DNA of 47,495 nt from JAEVLT01 sp050496765 (GTDB lineage Bacteria; Bacillota; Bacilli; Bacillales; Cytobacillaceae). Under the pieces are notes generated by a model. The model made no database searches. It was not told where the DNA came from and saw only the letters and a program-made list of their open reading frames with translations. This document shows positions 1 through 7,065 of the stretch, piece by piece (positions within the stretch are counted from its first letter, which is position 1; each line of letters starts with the position of its first letter). Location of the stretch: positions 1-47,495 of the forward strand of contig NZ_JBNWEO010000022.1 in the NCBI RefSeq assembly GCF_050496765.1, read 5' to 3'. Both the position numbers and the translations under genes were made by a program.

Positions 1-4
1 AATA

Positions 5-214
5 GTGAAAGTTTTTGCATCAAAATTTTTAGAGTTACCAACACAAGATGAAGTTGCATCCTCTAAAGAGTGGAATTGGGAACCTTATAGCAATGAAGTA
101 TATCGTATATATGCATCTGGTAAATCTACTTCTTCAAGAGAATCAACTTATGCAGCGGAAAAAGATAATCGTTCCGACTCAGATAGGCCAAATGAAGGAA
201 TGATCGTTGCTTAA
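5..214 (+). CDS. C-terminal part of an unrecognised protein
   Basis: The frame is open to the left edge, so this is probably the tail of a gene that begins outside the window; the GTG at position 5 is not a convincing start because no ribosome site can be seen. The visible 69 residues are hydrophilic and rich in Ser, Asp and Glu, without a membrane segment or motif I recognise. A strong hairpin follows directly after the stop, which supports a real gene end here. Confidence 0.4.
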   Translation: MKVFASKFLELPTQDEVASSKEWNWEPYSNEVYRIYASGKSTSSRESTYAAEKDNRSDSDRPNEGMIVA

Positions 215-220
215 TTGAAT

Positions 221-253
221 AGGAGTCTTTAAAACTAGTTTAAAGACTCCTTT
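221..253 (+). terminator. Rho-independent terminator
   Basis: A 13-bp perfect stem (AGGAGTCTTTAAA with TTTAAAGACTCCT) lies about 7 nt after the stop of the leftmost gene. The 3' tail is only a short T-rich run, so strength is uncertain, but the position and stem fit transcription termination. Confidence 0.7.
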
Positions 254-280
254 AGAAAGATTGTGCTCCTTTAAAGTTAT

Positions 281-755
281 CAACTCAGACTCCCCTCTTC
301 ACAGCGGGCAATTTTTGATCAAATCCATTCGATTAAGGGTCAAAAAATCATTAGTACCCATTCTCCATATATTATTGATCAAGCTGATATTAACGATTAT
401 ATTTTATTCCGAAATCATCACGGTACAACGATCGATTCAATTTAAAAATATGGAGCTATTATTTTCCTCACTATTTTTAATGTGCGAAGAGGGTGTAACG
501 TTGTTGACAGGCCCTGCTGCCAAAGGACTTGAATTTGATTACGTGTTCATTGTATCGCTGAATCAAGGAATTTTTCCAGACTTTCGGGCCGAGAAAAATG
601 AACGTTCGCTGGAGGAAGAAAGAAGAAATTTCTTTGTAGCCATCACCCGCACAAAGAAGAAATTATTTTTAAGCTACACACATAAAAAACAAACGAGGAT
701 CGGATATATGAATCAAAGCCCTTCACAATTTTTATATGAGGTTGGGTTGCTTTAA
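281..755 (+). pseudogene. Gabija-like remnant: OLD-nuclease (GajA) piece joined to UvrD-helicase (GajB) piece
   Basis: Two broken coding pieces lie head to tail. From 281 to a TAA at 445 one frame reads SQRAIFDQIHS, KIISTHSPYIID and IDSI, the end of the Walker B region and the H-loop of OLD-family ABC-type ATPases such as GajA; the Toprim domain that should follow is missing. From about 480 to 755 another frame carries superfamily 1 helicase motif V (AAKGLEFDYVFI) and motif VI (EEERRNFFVAITRTKKKL), the C-terminus of a UvrD/GajB-type helicase ending at a normal stop. An OLD nuclease followed by a UvrD-like helicase is the Gabija anti-phage arrangement, so I infer a Gabija locus collapsed by an internal deletion of the GajA C-terminus and most of GajB. 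It is certainly not functional as it stands. A different OLD-helicase pair cannot be excluded. Confidence 0.65.
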
Positions 756-791
756 AAGAAGCAAGAAGAGTTTTCTCTTGCTTCTTTTTCG
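756..791 (+). terminator. Rho-independent terminator after the helicase remnant
   Basis: The stem AGAAGCAAGA / TCTTGCTTCT is followed by TTTTTC immediately after the helicase stop codon, so the original gene end with its terminator has survived. Confidence 0.8.
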
Positions 792-1193
792 TACTATCGA
801 ATTATCGGTTGACTCATTTTTGCGGTTGCGGAACATCGAGACATGGGGGCAATGAAACTCGCAAGCAAAATCAGGCTGCGAGTGAGAAGTAAATGATCCG
901 GGAGAAATGGATTTGGATATCTTATCGTTATGACCACATTGTTTGCAGAGGAAATCGTCAAGACGTGCTGTTCTGCAATGCCTCTGGTTTTGAAGCTTTT
1001 TTTCACATTCCGCAACAGCTTCATGAAAAAAAGGAATGCACGAGTTTCCTTTCTGTTTATTTTACCGATTGATGTCTATGGAATGCCTCCGCATCTTGAA
1101 GTACCTTGAAGTATTCTATTTGCTTTTCCATATGAATCACCCCTTTATATTTACTATTTTTCTGCAAAAAGGAAATAGTATTCATTTTGCGGT
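792..1193. other. Gene-poor stretch with degenerate coding look
   Basis: No convincing gene is present. Short plus-strand frames (for example 885-1070, containing KWIWISYRYDHIV) have coding-like composition but lack starts and are interrupted, and the minus-strand frame at 794-1024 has no ribosome site. I read this as decayed DNA between the helicase remnant and the RNase gene; I recognise no family. Confidence 0.4.
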
Positions 1194-1529
1194 ATGTTTT
1201 ACCCTGAGACATTTGACCATGCATTTTACAAAAGAACTAGGAAGAGCTGGAAGGCGGAAAAAGATTCCTTTTCAACAGAACGTGGAGAAAGGTTAGATTG
1301 GATTAAACATATTTTACAAGACTCGAATATAACTCCTCGAAAAGGATATGATAAGGCTAGAGATTCATATGATAATACTCATAGGGTTACATTTATGAAT
1401 GAGGAAAATTACTTAGTCGTTATCTTTATTAATAAAAAGGGAGAAGGGAAATTTAAAACAGCATATTTAGTGGATAATGAAAAGGCAGCGGAAAAAATAA
1501 GAAATAGTCCAGTATGGGAAGGTCAATAA
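1194..1529 (+). CDS. Barnase-EndoU-ColicinE5/RelE (BECR)-like nuclease domain protein, probably N-terminally truncated
   Basis: The 111-residue protein has the pattern of the phage-type BECR nuclease modules found at the ends of phage structural or polymorphic toxin proteins: ERLDWIKHIL near residue 31, GYDKARDSYDNTHRV around residues 51-65, then a hydrophobic strand YLVVIFINKKGEGKF followed by TAYLVDNEKAAEKIRNSP. Activity as an RNase is inferred from family resemblance. The frame is open upstream of the ATG back to a TAG at 1176, and no strong ribosome site precedes the ATG, so this may be the surviving C-terminal domain of a longer protein. No immunity gene is recognisable beside it. A hairpin terminator follows. 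Confidence 0.55.
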   Translation: MFYPETFDHAFYKRTRKSWKAEKDSFSTERGERLDWIKHILQDSNITPRKGYDKARDSYDNTHRVTFMNEENYLVVIFINKKGEGKFKTAYLVDNEKAAEKIRNSPVWEGQ

Positions 1530-1533
1530 ATAA

Positions 1534-1569
1534 AGAAAGGATAGTATCGTAGTTTGATAGCTATCCTTT
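1534..1569 (+). terminator. Hairpin terminator after the BECR gene
   Basis: Inverted repeat AAAGGATAG ... CTATCCTTT with a loop of about 16 nt lies just after the stop at 1529. The T-tract is short, so it may be a weak or bidirectional terminator. Confidence 0.5.
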
Positions 1570-1598
1570 GAATTTATTTGTTAGGGTTTTAGACAAAT

Positions 1599-1668
1599 AA
1601 AAAACCACTGGTTATCTGGCCCAGTAGTTGAAGCCTTTACTGATCCCCTACTGTAAGTAAAGGATTAT
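1599..1668 (-). ncRNA. Candidate small RNA, copy 1, with its own promoter and terminator
   Basis: On the minus strand a consensus sigma-A promoter (TTGACA, 17-nt spacer, TATTAT) points leftwards and would start an RNA near 1668. The RNA would contain two hairpins: CCTTTACT/AGTAAAGG and CTACTGG/CCAGTGG, the second followed by six U residues, so it ends near 1599. It has no good open frame. A second copy of the element lies at 1727-1788. The layout resembles the antitoxin RNA of a type I toxin-antitoxin locus, but no toxin frame is clear, so the function is unknown. Confidence 0.5.
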
Positions 1669-1674
1669 AAATAA

Positions 1675-1703
1675 ATAATAGTAATATTCAATGTAGATGT
1701 CAA
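1675..1703 (-). promoter_or_regulatory. Sigma-A promoter for the small RNA
   Basis: Minus-strand TTGACA (1698-1703) and TATTAT (1675-1680) are separated by exactly 17 nt. This is the cleanest housekeeping promoter I see in the intergenic DNA and it fires straight into the hairpin-terminator element. Confidence 0.6.
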
Positions 1704-1726
1704 GTAAGAATTTCATAATGTCAAGG

Positions 1727-1788
1727 CCACTGGTTATCTGGCCCAGTGGTCGAAGCCTTTGCTCATCCTAAACTGTAAGTAAAGGATC
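1727..1788 (-). repeat. Second copy of the small-RNA element
   Basis: About 61 bp repeat the element at 1605-1665 in the same orientation, 122 bp away. Both the CCACTGG/CCAGTGG stem and the AAGCCTTT...AAAGGAT part are kept, while the loops differ. Here the minus-strand hairpin lacks the U-run, so it could not terminate well. A minus-strand TATAAT near 1816-1821 could serve as its -10 box. The rest of 1789-2076 holds no gene I can support. Confidence 0.6.
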
Positions 1789-2076
1789 ATGGTATAGTTT
1801 ATGCTTCTCCCTACCTTTATTATACCCCAAATTGAGAAAAAATAATAATAAAAAGGGAAGGCAGCACTCATTTATCCAATTATAATAGATGAAAAGTGAC
1901 CAAACAGGCTCATCTCCATTCAAGGGGGTGGCCATTTTTTGTGTTTTATGGGGTGACATTCGCATTAAAAATGAACCGTGGAATTAGAAGGGAAAAGGAG
2001 TTGAAATAACCGCCTATTATATAGTGGAAACTCGGATATTTTAATCTATATTTTGCGTATTTTTATCCAATCAGCC

Positions 2077-2142
2077 TCACGGCGAGAGCGTTACGACAAT
2101 CGGAAAGCCAACCTGGCTGATAATGGGAATGAACTGTTCCAC
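2077..2142 (-). pseudogene. Truncated YvrJ copy
   Basis: A GTG start with the expected ribosome site is followed by VEQFIPIISQVGFPIVVTL and then diverges to Ser-Pro-stop, leaving 21 residues. The intact relative at 12730-12873 continues with a second half (LLYRIESKLDLVVQSI). The copy therefore keeps only the N-terminal hydrophobic part. It lies downstream of the DUF1659-DUF2922 pair exactly as in the intact operon, so it is the broken third gene of this duplicate. Confidence 0.75.
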
Positions 2143-2186
2143 TGTTTGCCACCTCCTCCTTTTGGAAAATACTCATTTAACCAGGA

Positions 2187-2218
2187 ACAAGGCTGGATTG
2201 CGAACGAATCCAGCCCTG
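2187..2218 (-). terminator. Hairpin after DUF2922 gene (copy A)
   Basis: On the minus strand GGCTGGATT / AATCCAGCC form a 9-bp stem with a 7-nt loop followed by TTG-rich sequence, just after the DUF2922 stop. The identical structure follows the second copy at 12954-12985. Confidence 0.55.
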
Positions 2219-2223
2219 TTTCA

Positions 2224-2442
2224 TTAGGCAAGGGTATAATCGGTTACATTACGCTCAACGACACGTGCCCCTGCTGCAGAGACTAATTTGCCGTTTGCGG
2301 TTAAGAATGCATCCGCCGCAATAATCTGATCCATCGATTGCTTGACGGCAGCCGGATCGACTGGTTCCTTTGGATTGTCAAGCGAGATTCTTGCAGACTT
2401 TCCCGTTTCGGTTGCAAATTGCAGTTCCAATGCTTTGGCCAT
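2224..2442 (-). CDS. DUF2922 family small protein (copy A)
   Basis: This 72-residue protein, starting MAKALELQFATETG, is typical of DUF2922 in length and in the SARISLDNPKEPV and VVERNVTDYTLA segments. The ATG at 2442 is chosen because AAGGAGGTGACCAAA sits directly before it; the upstream in-frame GTG lies inside that ribosome site. It is the second gene of a DUF1659-DUF2922-YvrJ operon read leftwards. The family's biochemical role is unknown. In B. subtilis yvrJ belongs to the SigO regulon, which makes control by a SigO-like factor plausible. It differs from copy B at 12991 by one residue (Q for E at position 8). Confidence 0.85.
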   Translation of the reverse strand: MAKALELQFATETGKSARISLDNPKEPVDPAAVKQSMDQIIAADAFLTANGKLVSAAGARVVERNVTDYTLA

Positions 2443-2475
2443 TTTGGTCACCTCCTTGTTTTTTAAAAAAATTCA

Positions 2476-2691
2476 TTACGCGATAATATCTGAACTGTCA
2501 TTTCGTTCAACGGTGTTAAGCGGGTTGTTGCATAAAGCAGCAAGCGCTTGGGCGGTTTGGAAAAGTTGATCGGTTGTTGCTTCTTTTTTGATGTTTAATG
2601 ACTTTGCTTTGTACAGGGTCTTTCCGTTTCCATCCACTCCGACTTCGAAAACAAGCCGAAGCTTTGATTGAATTAATGATGCCTGTGCCAT
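2476..2691 (-). CDS. DUF1659 family small protein (copy A)
   Basis: A 71-residue soluble protein of DUF1659: MAQASLIQSKLRLVFEVG, then GKTLYKAKSLNIKKEATTDQ and TAQALAALCNNPL. AAAGGAGGTGATGG precedes the ATG at 2691; the longer frame back to 2712 begins inside that ribosome site and is rejected. It is the first gene of the operon, directly downstream of the 36-nt shared promoter block at 2712-2747. The function of the family is not known. The protein is identical to copy B at 13243-13458. Confidence 0.85.
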   Translation of the reverse strand: MAQASLIQSKLRLVFEVGVDGNGKTLYKAKSLNIKKEATTDQLFQTAQALAALCNNPLNTVERNDSSDIIA

Positions 2692-2711
2692 CAGTCCATC
2701 ACCTCCTTTCA

Positions 2712-2747
2712 CTTTCTATATAGAAAGGAAGCGGGAAAAAGGACAGG
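2712..2747 (-). promoter_or_regulatory. Candidate alternative-sigma promoter (copy A)
   Basis: Read on the minus strand, the block starts with CCTGTCCTTTT and ends with ATATAGAAAG just before the ribosome site. The same two ends, in a block of exactly 36 nt, occur before the copy B operon and before the helix-turn-helix gene at 9249-10046, where the middle is different. Assignment to the sigma factor at 7066-7566 is inference. Confidence 0.45.
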
Positions 2748-2950
2748 TGAATTTTTCAAAATTTGAAAGCAGGGGCCCTACAACTCAAAAGTCTCGTGGT
2801 GAGAAGACTTCATGTCGTGTGCAAGTTGGAGCATTTTTAAAACAAGAAAAATGCAGAAGCGCTACTGAGGAAAGTGAAATCTGCAGGGTTTGATGGGTAT
2901 GGTAAGTTTGAACGAATGACCATATATTCATTTGGGGGCAAAATGCAAGA

Positions 2951-3231
2951 GTGAAGCTTGCTGAAATGAAACCATATAAAATGAATCCCAAATGGGTATT
3001 TCGAAATTCCAAAAGTATTTTATCGGTAAAACCACGGGAAAAAGCTGATGAGGTTGTAGACTATCCTGACTTTGAATTTAACGGTTATTACTGGATATAT
3101 ATTAACAATGTCATTATTGTTTATGATGTCCTTGAAGTAGAGAAAAAGGTGCTGTTGATGCCTGTTATTCTGCTTTGACAGGTTTTACTCTGCACAGGTT
3201 TTATTGGAGAATATGACACTGATCCACTATA
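2951..3231 (+). pseudogene. Frameshifted small protein, possibly RelE-like toxin
   Basis: A first frame (GTG 2951 or ATG 2969) encodes MNPKWVFRNSKSIL, ADEVVDYPDFEFNGYYWIYI and NNVIIVYDVLEVEKKV, then stops at 3178. Shifting one base after EKKV restores VDACYSALTGF, and a further shift gives GEYDTDPL before a TAG at 3231. These tails look like the natural C-terminus, so I read at least two frameshifts in a decayed gene. The strand-turn-strand ending suggests a RelE/ParE-sized toxin, but I cannot assign the family firmly. The next gene could be its partner. Confidence 0.4.
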
Positions 3232-3279
3232 GTTTCTTTAGCATACTTCTTTTAAAGAAAGGTGAACGAGGTGGAATCT

Positions 3280-3615
3280 ATGAAAACTAAAACCGTAGTT
3301 ACAAAGCATGGCAATCAATTCAGAATAGATGCAAGAGAAGTAGCTCCGGTGTCACCTAGGTACAGAATGGAGTTTTTCGTTGATACTCCAATGCAGAAAT
3401 GTTTTATCCTTAGCTTAACACATCAAGCAGCTCTTTTTTTAGCTTCTGAAGACCAAAACCTTGATCCTCCTGATTGGCTTTGGGAACAAGGCTGTGAAAT
3501 GATTCAATGTGCAGCTGAGATTAATAGCCTTGAAAATGGCGATTTTGTTATTTTAGAAAGGCATGTCAAGCATAAGAATCGACTTACTATTGATCAACTA
3601 GACAAAAAAGCATGA
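3280..3615 (+). CDS. Conserved-looking hypothetical protein, 111 aa
   Basis: The ATG at 3280 is preceded by GAGGTGGAATCT and is preferred to the GTG at 3262. The protein starts MKTKTVVTKHGNQFRID and contains PRYRMEFFVDTPMQ, LTHQAALFLASEDQ and PPDWLWEQGCEMIQCAAE. No signal peptide or membrane segment is visible. It follows a broken toxin-like gene by about 50 nt, so an antitoxin role is possible but unsupported by any motif. Function unknown. Confidence 0.6.
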   Translation: MKTKTVVTKHGNQFRIDAREVAPVSPRYRMEFFVDTPMQKCFILSLTHQAALFLASEDQNLDPPDWLWEQGCEMIQCAAEINSLENGDFVILERHVKHKNRLTIDQLDKKA

Positions 3616-3763
3616 TCACTTTGGTACCTGTCACTACCTGAAATTTGTCGAGGATTGATCGATTTTCAGATTGCTTAAAAGTGATAGATTGGAATTGCAA
3701 CTGAATAGTGTGAAGGTGGTTGGTTGTTGCTCTTCTTTCCTTATAGGAAAGGAGGTGATAATC

Positions 3764-3910
3764 ATGGAAACATTTCTTGAAATTCTACGAGAAGTTCTGA
3801 AAGGGATCGTGCGTGAAGTTAGTGCCTATTTCTTTCGGAAAAATGTTCTAGAAAACAAGAAAACCACCCCGCGCCGTCGCAAGCAAAAGGGTGGTTCCCA
3901 TAAAAAATAG
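3764..3910 (+). CDS. Small cationic protein in type I toxin-like cassette, copy 1
   Basis: The 48-residue product METFLEILREVLKGIVREVS... has an amphipathic N-terminal helix and a very basic tail (TTPRRRKQKGG). AAAGGAGGTGATAATC precedes the ATG. Its final codons are written inside a hairpin, AACCACCC(3862-3869)/GGGTGGTT(3889-3896), and a second AACCACCACCC run follows the stop, then a strong terminator. Copies occur at 5672 and 8727 and a chimeric one at 10424. Short amphipathic peptide, structured 3' end and conserved antisense -10-like boxes past the terminator fit a type I toxin-antitoxin locus. Toxicity is inference; I do not recognise the exact family. Confidence 0.65.
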   Translation: METFLEILREVLKGIVREVSAYFFRKNVLENKKTTPRRRKQKGGSHKK

Positions 3911-3949
3911 TTTATAGACAACCACCACCCTGACGGTAGCAGTTGCAAG

Positions 3950-3977
3950 GAGAAGTGTTCGCGCACTTCTCTTTTTT
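3950..3977 (+). terminator. Terminator of cassette copy 1
   Basis: An 8-bp stem GAGAAGTG/CACTTCTC with a 6-nt loop and six T residues. The stem is the same in copies 2 and 3. Confidence 0.85.
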
Positions 3978-3994
3978 ATTATATGTTCATTATA
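3978..3994 (-). promoter_or_regulatory. Possible antisense-RNA promoter of cassette copy 1
   Basis: On the minus strand two TATAAT boxes (3978-3983 and 3989-3994) lie just beyond the terminator and point back into the cassette. Both boxes are kept in copies 2 and 3 although the surrounding bases differ. The -35 region is weak (TTTTAA, 17 nt upstream of the distal box). Confidence 0.35.
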
Positions 3995-4031
3995 CACAAA
4001 AAAATGCAATTTTAAAATGGAAAAGGGATCT

Positions 4032-4349
4032 AGGATAAAGAGCAAAAACCGTTAAGCCGAGTGGAAATACGGATAAAAGGAAAATTCCCGCGGATAAAAA
4101 GCGAAAACGCATGGATAAAGATCGAATTCCCGCGGATAAAAAGGGAATTCCCGCGGATAAAAAGCAAAATCTCGCTGATAAAGTTGAAAACTCCGCGGAT
4201 AGAAGACCAGAACCTCGCGGCGCCGAGCGGAAATACGGATAAAAGGAAAATTTTCGCGGATAAAAAGCGAAAATGCACGGATAAAGATCGAAACCCCACG
4301 GATAAAAAGAGAAATCTCGCGGATAAAGTGTCCAATGGTATGGATACAG
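4032..4349 (+). repeat. 21-bp GGATAAA repeat array 1
   Basis: About 14 imperfect units begin with GGATAAA and usually end with CCGC or CAC, each exactly 21 bp, for example 4071, 4092 and 4113. One 40-bp spacer unit (ending GCCGAGCGGAAATAC) interrupts the array. No stable gene: the open frames on both strands are low-complexity by-products of the repeat. The array fills the gap between cassette copy 1 and the LCP gene. Confidence 0.9.
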
Positions 4350-4504
4350 TATATCGTGCCTGTCCGTATGAAAAAATTATCTTCTTTTTGACGAGTTTCT
4401 CCAATTTTTCATTGTTAAAACTGTGACTTTTGGAGTAAAATTAGAAGATTGATAGGGAAAAAGATACTTTTAAAAGTAAAATAAGTTACAAATATGGAGG
4501 GATT

Positions 4505-5464
4505 ATGAAAAAGAAAGCCAAATGGAAAGTGATTGGATCTAGTTTGCTTGGTTTTGTAGTAGTGGCTGCTGCTGCGCTTTGGTTTGAATACCGCCAGCTT
4601 CAGCCCAAAAACCACTTCCAATCAGTCCCTGTTGTTTCTACGGTGAAGAAAGCATCAGATGAAAATTCGAAGCCGAAAAGTACGGTGAGTGCTCCTGCTT
4701 TTAACATTTTGATTATGGGGTCAGACGCGAGACCTGGCCAGAAAATTGGCCATTCGGATACAATGATGCTCATGCATGTCGATTTAGGGGAAAATCAAAT
4801 TAACGCGGTAAGTATCCCTCGAGACACAAGAGTTCATTTAAATGGTTACGGGTATACAAAATTGACGAGCGTTCAATATATTTTACAAGCCGATAAAGGA
4901 CCAAAGCAAGGAATTGAAGAGGCTGTTAATGCGATTAGTGAATTTACTGGCGTACCGATCAATTATTATGTGGAAACCAACTTTGAGGGACTGAAGTCGA
5001 TGATCGATACACTCGGCGGAATCCAAATGAATGTACCTACGACTGAAAAAATCGGAAACAAAGTCATCGATCCAGGCCGTTATTTTTTCAACGGGGACAC
5101 GGTGCTGGCTCTTGCCCGCGAACGTCACTCGCTTGCCAATGGAGATTATGGGCGGCAGCAAATGCAATTAGAGGCTCTAAAGGGCATTGCCAAGGAAGCG
5201 TTAAGCCCAGGTAATATTCCGAAACTGCCTTCTTTGGTCAATTCTGTTTCAAAATATATGATCGCAACCAACATGTCTACATCCGATATGGTTAGCCTGG
5301 GACTTGCTGCAAAAGACATCGACCCGAACAAACAGCTGCATTATGAACAGCATACAGGAGTGGGCAAAACCATGTACGACGACATCCTGCAGAACAACAA
5401 TTCTCAAATCGTCATCGACCCGGAGCAACTTAAAACAACCATCAACAAATATTTCGAAAGCTGA
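4505..5464 (+). CDS. LytR-CpsA-Psr (LCP) family phosphotransferase, paralogue 1
   Basis: LCP enzymes attach wall teichoic acid or other anionic glycopolymers from undecaprenyl-phosphate carriers to peptidoglycan, outside the membrane. The 319-residue protein has a short cytoplasmic start, one membrane segment at about residues 9-26 and an extracellular LCP domain from about 65. Visible motifs are FNILIMGSDAR, GHSDTMMLMHVD, SIPRDTRVHLNGYGYTKL and RERHSLANGDYGRQQMQ, with the Arg and Asp residues that bind the pyrophosphate. GGAGGGATT precedes the ATG. It is a close paralogue of the gene at 20730-21719; both share EYxQLQPKNHF after the membrane segment and are unlike the third LCP gene at 43805. 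It stands alone, between repeat array 1 and cassette copy 2. Confidence 0.93.
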   Translation: MKKKAKWKVIGSSLLGFVVVAAAALWFEYRQLQPKNHFQSVPVVSTVKKASDENSKPKSTVSAPAFNILIMGSDARPGQKIGHSDTMMLMHVDLGENQINAVSIPRDTRVHLNGYGYTKLTSVQYILQADKGPKQGIEEAVNAISEFTGVPINYYVETNFEGLKSMIDTLGGIQMNVPTTEKIGNKVIDPGRYFFNGDTVLALARERHSLANGDYGRQQMQLEALKGIAKEALSPGNIPKLPSLVNSVSKYMIATNMSTSDMVSLGLAAKDIDPNKQLHYEQHTGVGKTMYDDILQNNNSQIVIDPEQLKTTINKYFES

Positions 5465-5562
5465 TTTCGTGACTAGCGCGATCTCGGAAGTTTGACCGCC
5501 TTTCGAAAAGGAAACAAGGGGAAGGTTCTCTTGTTTCCTGTCAGGATAGGAAGATTGAGAGA

Positions 5563-5590
5563 TTGTTCATTTTTTCAAAAGTGTTAAAAT
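5563..5590 (+). promoter_or_regulatory. Promoter of cassette copy 2
   Basis: TTGTTC (5563-5568), a 16-nt spacer and TAAAAT (5585-5590) precede the conserved leader GAGTTGCAACTG of the cassette. Confidence 0.5.
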
Positions 5591-5671
5591 AGAGTTGCAA
5601 CTGTATATTGTTGGGGTGGCTGGGTTGTCTTCTTCTTTTCCTTCATTCATTGGGGAAAGGAGGTGATCATC

Positions 5672-5827
5672 CTGGAAACTTTTCTTGAAATCTTTCGAGT
5701 AGTTCTGCAAGGAATTTTGCGTGAAATAAGCGCCTATTTCTTTCGGAAAATCGTTCTAGAAAACAAGAAAACCACCCCGCGCCGTCGCAAGCAAAAGGGT
5801 GGTTCTCGCAAAAATAAATCTCATTGA
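5672..5827 (+). CDS. Small cationic protein in type I toxin-like cassette, copy 2
   Basis: Same cassette as 3764-3910. AAAGGAGGTGATCATC precedes a CTG codon where the other copies have ATG, so translation would need a rare CTG start or has been lost. The 51-residue reading ETFLEIFRVVLQGILREIS keeps the amphipathic helix and the basic tail TTPRRRKQKGGS, which argues that the frame was under selection until recently. The coding hairpin AACCACCC/GGGTGGTT is unchanged from copy 1. Confidence 0.55.
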   Translation: METFLEIFRVVLQGILREISAYFFRKIVLENKKTTPRRRKQKGGSRKNKSH

Positions 5828-5858
5828 CAACCACCACCCTGACGGTAGCAGTTGCAGA

Positions 5859-5887
5859 GAGAAGTGTTAGAAGCACTTCTCTTTTTT
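5859..5887 (+). terminator. Terminator of cassette copy 2
   Basis: GAGAAGTG/CACTTCTC stem with a 7-nt loop that differs from copy 1, then six T residues. On the other strand TATAAT boxes follow as in copy 1. Confidence 0.85.
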
Positions 5888-7015
5888 ATTATATTTCCAT
5901 TATATATAAAAATATTCCGTTTTTAAAGGGAATGGTACTTCTGTTTCCTTAATTTCGTTTTGTTTTTTCAATATTTATTGATATTATAATAACGCATGTT
6001 GACCTCGGGCAAAAATCAAGTTAGTGTGGTGTATGTGTATTTTGCATAGGTTTATAGAGATTTAATCAAACGTTATTTTTATCTTGAAGAGCTCTATTTA
6101 AGATCCCGCTGAATATAGCTTATGCCGTTTGATGAGCCTTTTTTGAATGAGTAGAATTCTGTTTTCGGACAAAATTAAAAGAGAACCAGACGCATCCAGT
6201 TCCCTTACGTGTAAGCCAAAGCTATACACCGCTATTAGTTATATATTATGATACTGCAGTTTGTGCTATTCGTAAAATACAAGCCTAAATATAATTCGTT
6301 AAGCTAATTACTTTGTTTCTAAAGTTGGTTCCCATTATAGAGGTGTGTACTGGTATTGGTATGGCATTCTGAGCCTTTCAGACTCTGCATGGAATTTTCG
6401 AACAATTTGTTTCAATTCCGGTTTAGTTACTCCAAGCTTTTAAGTAGAAAAATCACAATGATAAAGTAATCCACAATGTGATATTTGATATACCAGTCTC
6501 ACTTTGCAGATATTCCTTCAATCGTGAAGGCGGGTTTGTTTCCGCTAATTTCTATGCCATGATTATCCCTCAAGTGACGCATCAAACCATTGGTTGTTTT
6601 CCCTTTTACCAAAATGAATCGCTCCTATTTATAGCTATAATTTAATTATAAGGGTTAACTACCAAAAATACTATATACCGGCGTTGTTTTCACCCCCCTG
6701 CTCAGCTAAAGTATTAAAATGGTAAAGCAAAAAATACAGTTACGGCTAGCATTTTTGCAGCATATGGATCGGCTTTTAGATAAATAGAAAATGCTAGAAA
6801 AGAGTTGCAGCTGAATGTTGTTGGAGTGACCAGGAAGAGGGCGGTGCTTGTGTTCCGCAACCTGTTAAAACTGTCCGAGTTTTGTCGAAAAAAAGTTAAT
6901 CAAACGTTTGATGAAATGACGGGCAGGATTGAGAAGAGAAGGTTTCATTCTGCGAGATTTGTCGGTGACCGTTGGTTTTAAAGAAGATAACTAAGGGGCG
7001 ATTCATTGGCTGGTT
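5888..7015. other. Long gene-poor region with degraded coding traces
   Basis: No intact gene is visible in about 1.1 kb. On the minus strand a short frame near 6514-6640 (KGKTTNGLMRHLRDNHG) looks like the start of an Abi-like protein, and another near 6310-6440 (LGVTKPELKQIVRKFHAES) also looks coding; both are broken by stops. At 6799-6830 the leader of the small-protein cassette (GAGTTGCAGCTGAATG) reappears without its gene. The palindrome ATCAAACGTTTGAT occurs at 6899-6912 and half of it near 6066. I read the region as decayed mobile or defence DNA. Confidence 0.4.
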
Positions 7016-7056
7016 CAAAGCACCGCGCGAACTTTAACGCGCGGTGCTTCATCGCG
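7016..7056 (-). terminator. Terminator of the sigma-factor gene
   Basis: A 12-bp GC-rich stem AAGCACCGCGCG/CGCGCGGTGCTT with an 8-nt loop lies 10 nt past the stop of the leftward sigma gene. Confidence 0.75.
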
Positions 7057-7065
7057 TGAGAAAGG

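Noticed and set aside
794..1024. 76-codon minus-strand frame
   Set aside because: No ribosome site and unlikely composition; the plus strand of the same DNA also shows coding-like fragments, so neither is convincing.
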